This document shows positions 1 to 5,878 of a stretch of DNA of 5,878 nt, one piece after another (the first letter of the stretch is position 1; every line of letters begins with the position of its first letter). Position numbers and translations under genes: made by a program. Under the pieces are notes generated by a model. That model was given only the letters and a program-made list of their open reading frames with translations, was not told the origin of the DNA and ran no database searches. Source of the stretch: Acidimicrobiia bacterium (GTDB lineage Bacteria; Actinomycetota; Acidimicrobiia; Spongiisociales; SHLN01); contig JAUXLW010000090.1 in assembly GCA_030623545.1 (NCBI GenBank), positions 1 to 5,878 of the forward strand. The letters run 5' to 3'.

Positions 1-1
1 A

Positions 2-595
2 GTTGTCAACGCCGCCAAAGAGGGTGACCGCCTCGACGCTCAGTTCCTGGATTCGGTACTCGCCTCGCACACCTCAGGGCTCCGTGTCCTGGCCGCCCCT
101 CTCGAGCCCGCCTTTGCCGACGAGGTCTCGTCGCGGGCATATACCCGAATACTCGAGATGCTGAGTGATTCCTTTGATTACGTAGTGGTCGACACCGCCC
201 CCAGTCTCGACGAGCGCCTATTGGCCATTCTCGACAAATCCGATGTGGTGCTCTTCGTCGTTGATATGGATCTACCAAGCGTGAAGAACGCCAAGCTGGC
301 GCTGGAGACACTGCGGGTTCTCAACTACCCGGCCAACAAGATAAAGCTCGTGCTGAACCGGTCTAACTCAAGGGCTCGTCTTGACGTTGATGAGATTGAG
401 CGTTCGCTCCGCCTTCCAATATTGGCCTCAGTGCCTTCCGACGGTCTGCTCCCGGCTTCAGTCAACGAGGGAGTTCCGATTGTCGAGTCCCACCCAAGAT
501 CGAAACTGGCCAAAGCTTTCGAAGATGTCGCCCGCCTGGTGTTGGAAGGCCGTCACGGCCAAGACGATGCGAAACCGAAGCGCTTTGGCCGATGA
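2..595 (+). CDS. cpaE: CpaE/TadZ-like MinD-family ATPase, 5'-truncated by window edge
   Basis: This is the 3' part of a P-loop ATPase of the MinD/ParA superfamily. The frame is open from the first bases of the window to TGA at 593-595, giving 197 visible residues. The ATG at 158 is internal: the residues before it already fit the family, including a CpaE-like 'SGLRVLAAP' stretch at about residues 30-38. The hydrophobic strand ending in the DTAP motif (visible residues 61-67, Asp64) is the Walker B-like/switch II region. The 'LVLNRSNSRA' strand and the 'ASVPSDGLLPASVNEGVPIVE' type C-terminal core are typical of MinD-like proteins. The Walker A loop and any receiver-like N-terminal domain lie upstream and cannot be judged. 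In Tad systems this protein localises the secretion machine at the cytoplasmic membrane. The position 19 nt upstream of cpaF supports CpaE/TadZ over a chromosome-partitioning or cell-division homologue. Confidence 0.85.
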   Translation, partial: VVNAAKEGDRLDAQFLDSVLASHTSGLRVLAAPLEPAFADEVSSRAYTRILEMLSDSFDYVVVDTAPSLDERLLAILDKSDVVLFVVDMDLPSVKNAKLALETLRVLNYPANKIKLVLNRSNSRARLDVDEIERSLRLPILASVPSDGLLPASVNEGVPIVESHPRSKLAKAFEDVARLVLEGRHGQDDAKPKRFGR

Positions 596-600
596 CTGTT

Positions 601-605
601 AAGGA
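601..605 (+). promoter_or_regulatory. Ribosome binding site of cpaF
   Basis: AAGGA lies in the 19 nt gap after the cpaE stop, with 9 nt between it and the ATG at 615. It matches the anti-Shine-Dalgarno core and supports that start. The nearby ATG at 605 and GTG at 608 are in other frames. Confidence 0.6.
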
Positions 606-614
606 TGGTGCGAG

Positions 615-1994
615 ATGAGTTCACTTTCGGAGCGGGTAGCAGCTGCTAAGGCCTCTGAGCTCGGGCAGGGCGACGTCAGTGAAGAGGACGACAGTGTCCA
701 GGAGCTTCGACGTCGGCTGCACTTCAAGGTTGTCGAGGGTCTGGGCCCTTCGCTCTACGACCGGCAGATGAGTGATGCCGAACTGAAGGTTCGAGTCATG
801 GAAATGCTCGACTGGGCGCTCGAGGCTGAAGAGAACGTCCCGCTGAGCCGGTCGGATCGCGAGGCTCTGCTACGAGAGATCGCCGACGACGTTCTCGGCT
901 ACGGGCCCATCGACCCCTTGCTGGCAGACGAAACCGTCACTGAGGTAATGGTCAACGGCCCATTCGCCGTATTCATCGAACGAGACGGCAAGATCGAAAA
1001 GACGCCTGCCCGGTTTGTGGACACCACCCACCTCTTGCGGATCATCGAGAAGATCGTCAGCCAGGTCGGCCGGCGGATTGACGAGTCGACACCGATGGTG
1101 GACGCCCGCCTTCCCGATGGATCGCGGGTTAACGCCATCATCCATCCGCTGGCCATCGGTGGGCCGTTCCTGACCATCCGAAAGTTCTCGGTCGATCCGC
1201 TCACGGAAGCGGATCTCGTGACCAATGGATCTCTTTCGGAGGTTTCGGCCGATTTCCTCCGCAAGTGCACGGTGGGAAAGCTCAACGTCATTGTTTCGGG
1301 GGCCACGGGCTCGGGGAAGACCACCATGCTCAACGTGCTCTCGAGCTATATCCCTGATGACGAGCGTATTGTGACGATTGAGGACTCGGCCGAGCTTCAG
1401 TTGCGCCAGGAGCACGTCCTCACTCTCGAGGCGCGGCCGGCCAACCTTGAAGGCCGCGGCGAGGTCACGATTCGTGACCTGGTGCGCAACACACTGCGAA
1501 TGCGGCCCGATCGCATCGTTGTTGGTGAGGCCCGCGGCGGTGAAGCGCTGGACATGTTGCAGGCAATGAACACCGGCCACGACGGTTCGTTGACCACCAT
1601 CCACTCCAACTCTCCCCGGGACACCCTTGCCAGGATTGAGACCATGGTTCTGATGGCCGGCTTTGAGATGCCGGTACGGGCCATTCGTGAACAAGTGGCA
1701 GGCGCCGTGGACATGATTGTTCACCTGCACCGCCTACGGGACGGGACGCGGCGGATAACTCACATCACCGAAGTGCTCGGGATGGAAGGCGAAGTGGTGA
1801 CGACTCAGGATGTGTTCCTGTTCGACTACGGCATGGGAGTCGACGAGAACGGCCGCTACCTGGGCCACCTCAAGTCGACCGGTTTGCGCCCCAGTTTCAG
1901 CAAGAAGCTCGAGGATCTCGGTATTGAGTTGGACGCCGACATGTTTGCCCCCGAGGGCTTCGCCCGCCAGGCCGACACGTTCGACGTGGGATGA
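615..1994 (+). CDS. cpaF: CpaF/TadA family Tad pilus assembly ATPase
   Basis: This is a 459-residue cytoplasmic secretion ATPase of the GspE/VirB11 (PilT/T4SS) superfamily. Family members form hexamers that power Flp pilin assembly through TadB/TadC. The N-terminal domain (about 1-200) has a charged helical start, then the family-typical 'LGYGPIDPLL' and 'EVMVNGP' segments (about 92-115) and 'DARLPDGSRVNAI' (about 163-175). The catalytic domain has all expected motifs: Walker A GATGSGKTT at 229-237 (Lys235), Asp box TIEDSAEL at 254-261 (Glu256, Asp257), Walker B RIVVGEARGGE at 300-310 (Glu305), and a His box with His322 and His330 (TGHDGSLTTIHSNSP, 320-334). The length is usual and no key residue is missing, so it should be active. 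The start is supported by an AAGGA site 9 nt upstream. The stop overlaps the next start (ATGA, 1991-1994), which points to translational coupling with the platform gene. The order cpaE-cpaF-tadB-tadC separates it from a VirB11 or PilB motor. Confidence 0.95.
   Translation: MSSLSERVAAAKASELGQGDVSEEDDSVQELRRRLHFKVVEGLGPSLYDRQMSDAELKVRVMEMLDWALEAEENVPLSRSDREALLREIADDVLGYGPIDPLLADETVTEVMVNGPFAVFIERDGKIEKTPARFVDTTHLLRIIEKIVSQVGRRIDESTPMVDARLPDGSRVNAIIHPLAIGGPFLTIRKFSVDPLTEADLVTNGSLSEVSADFLRKCTVGKLNVIVSGATGSGKTTMLNVLSSYIPDDERIVTIEDSAELQLRQEHVLTLEARPANLEGRGEVTIRDLVRNTLRMRPDRIVVGEARGGEALDMLQAMNTGHDGSLTTIHSNSPRDTLARIETMVLMAGFEMPVRAIREQVAGAVDMIVHLHRLRDGTRRITHITEVLGMEGEVVTTQDVFLFDYGMGVDENGRYLGHLKSTGLRPSFSKKLEDLGIELDADMFAPEGFARQADTFDVG
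1991..1994 (+). other. ATGA stop-start overlap, cpaF/tadB
   Basis: The ATG of the VWA-TadB gene and the TGA of cpaF share four bases. There is no strong Shine-Dalgarno sequence upstream, only GTGGG-like bases directly before the ATG. Termination-reinitiation is therefore the likely way this gene is translated, keeping motor and platform levels linked. Confidence 0.7.
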
Positions 1995-3970
1995 ACCGGC
2001 CTCGATTCTCCGCGGCTTTGATCCTGGGCCTGATAGCAGTGCTGCTCATCGGGGTTTTGCCTGCGCTGGCACAGGAGGAAACCAGCCAGCCGGTGGAAGT
2101 TCGCATTACGGAGATAGGGATCTCTCGTTACCCGGAGATGACTCTGGTCGTCGAGCTGCGCAACATTGAAAGCCTCGACCCAACACAGCTGACGGTTCTC
2201 GAGGCTGGAGAGCCGATTCAGCGCGGAACGATCACGCCGATCTCGCAAACGCCAGTGCAGGTGGGAATTGTTCTGGCAATTGACACGGGCGTCAGCATGG
2301 TGGGTGAGCCGATCGAGGCAGCGAAGGCGGCTGCCATCGGTTTCATCGACAACATGCGTCCTCAGGACCTGGTGGCCGTCGTTGGATTCGGGGACGAGGT
2401 CGACATTTTCACCGCGTTCACGAACAATCCGACTGCCTTGAAATTGGCGGTAGGTCAGCTGGAGGCGACGGGGTCTGGCAGCCGGCTGTTTGACGCCATG
2501 GCCGACAGCGCCGACCTTTTTGCTCGCGTTGGCGACCTGGGGACTCTAGAGCGCAACCTCATCCTGCTTTCGGACGGGGGAGACTCAGCGAGCGAGATCA
2601 GCGTGGTGGAAGCTGTTGCGGCGTTGAACCGGGAGGAAGTCTCAGTCTTTGCCGTCGGTCTGGAAGGCACTGATTTCGATTCAGAGACCCTTCAGCAGTT
2701 GGCCGGTTCCGGCGTATTTCTGGCAACACCCGACCCGGCCCAGTTAGCGACTCTCTACGCGGACATTCAACGCTCTCTCGACGACCGACTTGTAGTCGCA
2801 TTCACCGCAAGGGAAGAAGCTCCCCGCGATGTTGTGTTTGAGGTGCAGTACGCCGGGTTGTCCGATTCCCAGGTTGTCAGCGTCCCCGGCTTCATCATCC
2901 CCGCCTCGGCCGCGACCACGCTTCCCCCCACTTACACGGTGGAGGCCCCGGCGGCGGCAGGGGAGTCCGGACTTTCGTCGAGCACTTTCCAGACCATCGC
3001 CATGTGGACGCTGGCCCTCGCAGTAGCCGCCTTTGTTCTGGTTGTCGGGTTGGGCCGCAGCTCCGACGTCGTGGCGGCTCGTCTGGGCGCACTCTCGCAG
3101 ACCCGCCGCTTCCGTCGAGCAGGGTCAGAACCGGTAACCGCTGGTGACGTGCCGAATTTTTGGCGGCGAGTTCCTTTACTCAACCGTCTCGTTTCCCAGG
3201 CAGAAGAAGTGGCCGAGAAGCAAGGGATGCTTCGTCCGATCGCCAACCTTCTCGAGCAGGCCAATATCCTGTGGCGACCTGGTGAGGTTGTCGCCGGCGC
3301 TCTCGGCCTGGCCGCAGTCGCTTCGTTTGGGGCGGCACTGTTTTACGGGAGCCTGGTCGTCGGCGTTGTGGTCTTTTTGGCTCTGGTGCTGGGAATTGCC
3401 GGGCTCCTCAGGTTCATCGCCGCGCGAGAACGCAACCGGTTTGTCAATCAAATGCCAGACACGCTCGGCCTGATTGCCACCTCGCTACGGTCCGGGCAGT
3501 CGTTCCTCCAGGCACTAGAGGCAGTGGCGAGCGAAGCTTCAGAGCCAACTGCCAGGGAGTATCAGCGGGCGGTGGGAGAGGTCAGGCTGGGACGTCCCAT
3601 CGGAGCGGCTATCAGGGCTATAGCGGACCGCATGGACTCGGAGGACTTTGGTTGGGTCGTCATGGCCACTGATATTCAGCGTGAGGTTGGAGGCAACCTG
3701 GCTGAGGTGCTCGACATTGTTTCCGAAACAATGATGCATCGTAACCGCTTGCGGCGGGAGGTGAGGGCTCTGAGTGCCGAGGGGCGCATGTCAGCCATAA
3801 TCCTCGGAGGATTGCCGGTGTTCATGTTCCTCTTCCTCTTCACAAGCAATCGCGATTACCTGGCACCACTCGTCGAGCGCAAGGCCGGGTGGATCATGAT
3901 CGGGGTCGCGCTGAGCTGCATGCTTGCCGCCTTCGCCTGGCTACGCAAGATTGTGAATATCGAGATCTAA
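1991..3970 (+). CDS. tadB: TadB-like platform protein with N-terminal secreted VWA domain
   Basis: This 659-residue protein appears to be a fusion. Residues 1-27 are a signal peptide: Arg3/Arg5, a hydrophobic core at 7-24, and ALA before Gln28. Residues 28-90 form a beta-rich lead-in, and about 91-265 a VWA fold with 'VGIVLAIDTGVSMVG' (Asp98, Gly100, Ser102), Ser164 where Thr is usual, and 'LILLSDGGD' (Asp195). A further beta-rich segment and a Pro/Ala-rich linker reach about 335. A transmembrane helix at 336-355 is followed by a basic cytoplasmic stretch (TRRFRRAG), a helix pair at 433-474, a T2SSF domain from about 484 ('MPDTLGLIATSLRSGQSFLQAL'-type start, Met488), and helices at about 603-620 and 634-653. 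Residues 336-659 alone match a whole TadB, the inner-membrane platform that couples CpaF to pilin. The predicted topology puts the VWA domain outside the cytoplasm. The start overlaps cpaF by 4 nt and the stop overlaps tadC. The TadB half is secure, the VWA assignment is strong, and the ligand is unknown. Confidence 0.9.
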   Translation: MNRPRFSAALILGLIAVLLIGVLPALAQEETSQPVEVRITEIGISRYPEMTLVVELRNIESLDPTQLTVLEAGEPIQRGTITPISQTPVQVGIVLAIDTGVSMVGEPIEAAKAAAIGFIDNMRPQDLVAVVGFGDEVDIFTAFTNNPTALKLAVGQLEATGSGSRLFDAMADSADLFARVGDLGTLERNLILLSDGGDSASEISVVEAVAALNREEVSVFAVGLEGTDFDSETLQQLAGSGVFLATPDPAQLATLYADIQRSLDDRLVVAFTAREEAPRDVVFEVQYAGLSDSQVVSVPGFIIPASAATTLPPTYTVEAPAAAGESGLSSSTFQTIAMWTLALAVAAFVLVVGLGRSSDVVAARLGALSQTRRFRRAGSEPVTAGDVPNFWRRVPLLNRLVSQAEEVAEKQGMLRPIANLLEQANILWRPGEVVAGALGLAAVASFGAALFYGSLVVGVVVFLALVLGIAGLLRFIAARERNRFVNQMPDTLGLIATSLRSGQSFLQALEAVASEASEPTAREYQRAVGEVRLGRPIGAAIRAIADRMDSEDFGWVVMATDIQREVGGNLAEVLDIVSETMMHRNRLRREVRALSAEGRMSAIILGGLPVFMFLFLFTSNRDYLAPLVERKAGWIMIGVALSCMLAAFAWLRKIVNIEI

Positions 3971-3972
3971 TG
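3968..3972 (+). other. TAATG stop-start overlap, tadB/tadC
   Basis: The TAA of tadB and the ATG of tadC share one base. No good Shine-Dalgarno sequence precedes the ATG, so coupled translation of the two platform subunits is likely. This favours the start at 3970 over the in-frame ATG at 3889, which lies 82 nt inside tadB. Confidence 0.65.
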
Positions 3973-4896
3973 AGTGATTTAGCAATCCCCGTGTTCTCAT
4001 CGTTCCTGGCGATAGCAGCGGCTGCCTACTACGTCGGCAACGGGATCACCCGAGCCCGCGATTTGACTCGTGACCGGCTTGCCAGGTACGGGAGCAGGGT
4101 CGCCAACCAGGAAGAGGCAATCCGGGAGCGCGAGTTGAAGCGACCTTTCGCCGACCGGGCCCTGGCTCCGGTCATGGAGCGGCTTGGCAGGATTGCGGCC
4201 CGCCTCACTCCGGTGGGATGGATCAATCGCACCGAAAAGCGGCTGATGTTCGCCGGCAACCCCGGGAATCTGGATGCCAACTCATGGGCGGTACTCAAGG
4301 TTTTTGCTGCCGTTAGTTCGGTGCTTATCTGGTTCTTCATTCAGGGGAATCTTCCGGGCTCGCAGAAGATCCTCACGTTCGTATTGCTTCTCGGCGGCGG
4401 CTTCCTTGGGCCCGATGCCTTTCTCAATCGCAAGATCGCCGAGCGGAGCGACGCCATGCTGCGTCAGCTCCCCGACATTCTGGATCTTCTCGTCATCAGT
4501 GTTGAGGCCGGGCTCGGATTCGACCAGGCGCTGGCCAGGGTGGTAAAAACCATTCCGGGACCGCTTTCCGACGAGTTCCAGCGGATGATGACCGAAACCC
4601 GGGTTGGCGTCGCCCGCAAGGACGCGATGCGGAACCTGCGGGACCGGACCGATGTTGAGGAGCTGCGAGTGTTCCTCTTGGCGATGATGCAAGCGGACAC
4701 GTATGGAGTCTCGATTTCCCGGGTATTGCGGGTTCAGGCGGATGAGATGCGAATCAAGCGCCGCCAGCGGGCCCAGGAGAAGGCGTACGCGGCACCGGTA
4801 AAGCTGGTGGGACCGCTCATGTTGCTCATCTTCGCCTTCTTGACAATCCTGCTCGGGCCGGCCGGGCTTCGCATCTCCGACACCGTCATTTTTTGA
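3970..4896 (+). CDS. tadC: TadC-like pilus platform protein (T2SSF family)
   Basis: This 308-residue integral membrane protein is the second platform subunit, expected to pair with TadB above the CpaF motor. An N-terminal transmembrane helix (about 4-24) is followed by a charged cytoplasmic region (about 27-100) and helices at about 107-126 and 134-152. The T2SSF domain starts at 'LRQLPDILDLLVISVEAGLG' (Pro168) with the family-typical 'FDQAL' next. A last helix covers about 280-297 before a short tail. The paralogous tadB carries the matching 'MPDTLGLIATSLRSGQSFLQAL'-type segment, as expected for a TadB/TadC pair. The start at 3970 is preferred because it forms the TAATG junction and places a transmembrane helix at the N-terminus. 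The upstream ATG at 3889 would add 27 polar residues encoded within tadB. The length is normal for TadC and nothing is missing. Confidence 0.92.
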   Translation: MSDLAIPVFSSFLAIAAAAYYVGNGITRARDLTRDRLARYGSRVANQEEAIRERELKRPFADRALAPVMERLGRIAARLTPVGWINRTEKRLMFAGNPGNLDANSWAVLKVFAAVSSVLIWFFIQGNLPGSQKILTFVLLLGGGFLGPDAFLNRKIAERSDAMLRQLPDILDLLVISVEAGLGFDQALARVVKTIPGPLSDEFQRMMTETRVGVARKDAMRNLRDRTDVEELRVFLLAMMQADTYGVSISRVLRVQADEMRIKRRQRAQEKAYAAPVKLVGPLMLLIFAFLTILLGPAGLRISDTVIF

Positions 4897-4907
4897 GGCC
4901 GAGCGCT

Positions 4908-5878
4908 ATGCAGCGCCGTATCTCAGTCCACCACCTGTTTGTGTTGGTCCCCATTCTCGGCATGGTTGTCGCCGGGTCGCGAGCCATACGCGACAGCTCC
5001 TTTTTGTGGCATGTCCGGGCCGGGACCCACCAGATGGACATCGGATCTGTGATTCGGGTGGATCCGTTTTCGTTTAGCGCTGGAGGGGAGGAGTGGCGCA
5101 CGCAATCATGGATCGCGGATCTCGTGTATGGGGTTCTCGAGCGCTGGACCGGGGACCTGGTGTGGGTGTGGCCGATGTTGGCCTTAGTGATGGGAGCCAC
5201 CCTGCTGATGGTGGCGGCTGCCGTTTATCGCAGCGTTCCCCGCCCCATGAACACCGCTTTCGTCATCTTCTTCGTCACCTGGCTGTCGTTGCGTAACCTG
5301 GTGCCGCGGCCGGTGCTGTTCTCATATGTCTTCCTGGCCGGTCTGGTACTACTTCTGGGGGACCGTCGGCTGCGCTGGGCGATTCCGCTGTTGCTATGGG
5401 TGTGGGCCGGAGTCCACGGGTCATTTGTGATCGGGCTGGGATTGATCGTCCTGGAAGCCGTAAGGCAGCGGAGCCGGCCCCTCTGGGGCAGCCTCGGCTT
5501 GTCGCTGGTCGCGGTTTCGGTGACGGCGCACGGCCTGGCTCTCTGGGTGGTGCTGCTCCGCTTTTTCCAGAACCGCTCTGCGCTCGATCTGATCCAGGAG
5601 TGGGGGCCGCCGAGGCTGACCGACCTGGGGATCGCCCCCTACGCGTTGCTGGTAGTCGGTGTGGTAATTGCCGCCTCCCTGGGCAAGATCAAGCCCCGCG
5701 ACCTCATTGTGGTGGCTCCATTCCTGATCTTCGGTCTCACCAGCAACCGGGCTTTGTTTCCGGCGACGATTGTGCTCGCGCCGTGGGCAGCGCTGGCACC
5801 TGTCGTCGCGCTCAGCTCGTTGATTGTCGGGATCAACTTGAGTGCCGACGCGCTGGCCAAGGCTTTGGGTATCGATCG
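4908..5878 (+). CDS. Polytopic membrane protein, uncharacterised GT-C-like family, 3'-truncated by window edge
   Basis: The frame is open from ATG 4908 to the window end: 323 codons with no stop. A GAGG at 4895-4898, partly in the tadC stop, sits 9 nt upstream as a possible ribosome site. About eight or more hydrophobic segments are visible, near residues 8-24, 84-106, 114-130, 136-151, 157-185, 192-220, 241-259 and 265-308. The first loop, probably extracytoplasmic, holds 'RDSSFLWHVRAG' (28-39) and 'DPFSFSAGGEEWRTQSW' (52-68). Further on are 'VHGSF' (169-173), 'EWGPP' (231-235) and 'SNRALFP' (279-285). From memory, this layout (D-x3-FLWHxxxG, DPFSF-x3-G-x2-W-x2-QSW, HG-x-F, EW-x-PP) recurs in a widespread family of uncharacterised proteins resembling GT-C lipid-linked sugar transferases. 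No enzymatic activity is proven, and the C-terminal part is not visible. The 11 nt gap to tadC implies co-transcription. A role in glycosylating pilins or envelope components is inference only. Confidence 0.8.
   Translation, partial: MQRRISVHHLFVLVPILGMVVAGSRAIRDSSFLWHVRAGTHQMDIGSVIRVDPFSFSAGGEEWRTQSWIADLVYGVLERWTGDLVWVWPMLALVMGATLLMVAAAVYRSVPRPMNTAFVIFFVTWLSLRNLVPRPVLFSYVFLAGLVLLLGDRRLRWAIPLLLWVWAGVHGSFVIGLGLIVLEAVRQRSRPLWGSLGLSLVAVSVTAHGLALWVVLLRFFQNRSALDLIQEWGPPRLTDLGIAPYALLVVGVVIAASLGKIKPRDLIVVAPFLIFGLTSNRALFPATIVLAPWAALAPVVALSSLIVGINLSADALAKALGID

Noticed and set aside
158..595. Separate small gene starting at ATG 158
   Set aside because: The same frame is open to the left window edge and the upstream residues fit the CpaE fold, so this ATG is internal to a truncated gene.
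870..1730. 286-codon open frame on the - strand inside cpaF
   Set aside because: It lies fully antisense to a CpaF with every motif intact, and its translation shows no recognisable domain. Long antisense frames are expected in GC-rich coding DNA.
1810..2169. 119-codon + strand frame spanning the cpaF/tadB junction
   Set aside because: It overlaps two well-supported genes in another frame, is rich in Arg/Ser/Thr as off-frame GC-rich translations are, and has no recognisable domain.
3889..3969. Upstream start for tadC at ATG 3889
   Set aside because: It would overlap tadB by 82 nt and add 27 polar residues before the N-terminal membrane helix. The ATG at 3970 forms a TAATG junction.
4893..4907. 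TTG at 4893 as an alternative start of the last gene
   Set aside because: It is in frame but would overlap the tadC stop and add only five residues. The ATG at 4908 has a GAGG at a suitable distance.
4897..4907. Possible terminator or promoter between tadC and the last gene
   Set aside because: The gap is 11 nt, with no inverted repeat or T-run beyond the TTTT in the last tadC codons, so it is too short for either.
5639..5860. 73-codon - strand frame within the last gene
   Set aside because: It is antisense to a continuous membrane-protein frame, with low-complexity Ala/Thr composition and no motif.

Overview
The window is a high-GC, almost fully coding stretch with five genes, all on the + strand. 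They are tightly packed or overlapping, which is typical of one transcription unit. It is the core of a Tad/Flp (type IVc) pilus or type II secretion-like locus: the 3' part of a CpaE/TadZ-type ATPase (2-595), the CpaF/TadA motor ATPase (615-1994), a TadB-like platform protein carrying an extra N-terminal von Willebrand A (VWA) domain (1991-3970), TadC (3970-4896), and the 5' part of a polytopic membrane protein of an uncharacterised GT-C-like family (4908 to the window end). The GC-rich codon use, the gene order cpaE-cpaF-tadB-tadC and the VWA style suggest an actinobacterium, possibly an Acidimicrobiia-like lineage. This is inference from general resemblance; no rRNA or other marker is present.

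In family terms, CpaE/TadZ localises the machine, and CpaF hydrolyses ATP to drive pilin assembly or retraction. TadB and TadC form the inner-membrane platform that couples the motor to the pilin. The gene boundaries are cpaE-(19 nt)-cpaF, an ATGA overlap between cpaF and tadB, a TAATG overlap between tadB and tadC, and an 11 nt gap before the last gene. No promoter or terminator is visible, no stretch over 20 nt lacks a gene, and no RNA gene, mobile element, CRISPR array or notable repeat was seen. Pilins, the prepilin peptidase, TadE/F-type pseudopilins and CpaB/RcpC are not in the window.

The most unusual item is the 659-residue TadB. Residues 1-335 encode a signal peptide, a beta-rich lead-in, a VWA fold with a degenerate metal site and a Pro/Ala-rich linker. 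Residues 336-659 have the length and topology of a complete TadB. This would place a protein-binding domain outside the membrane, physically joined to the pilus platform. The second item is the GT-C-like membrane protein directly downstream, a candidate for envelope or pilin glycosylation.
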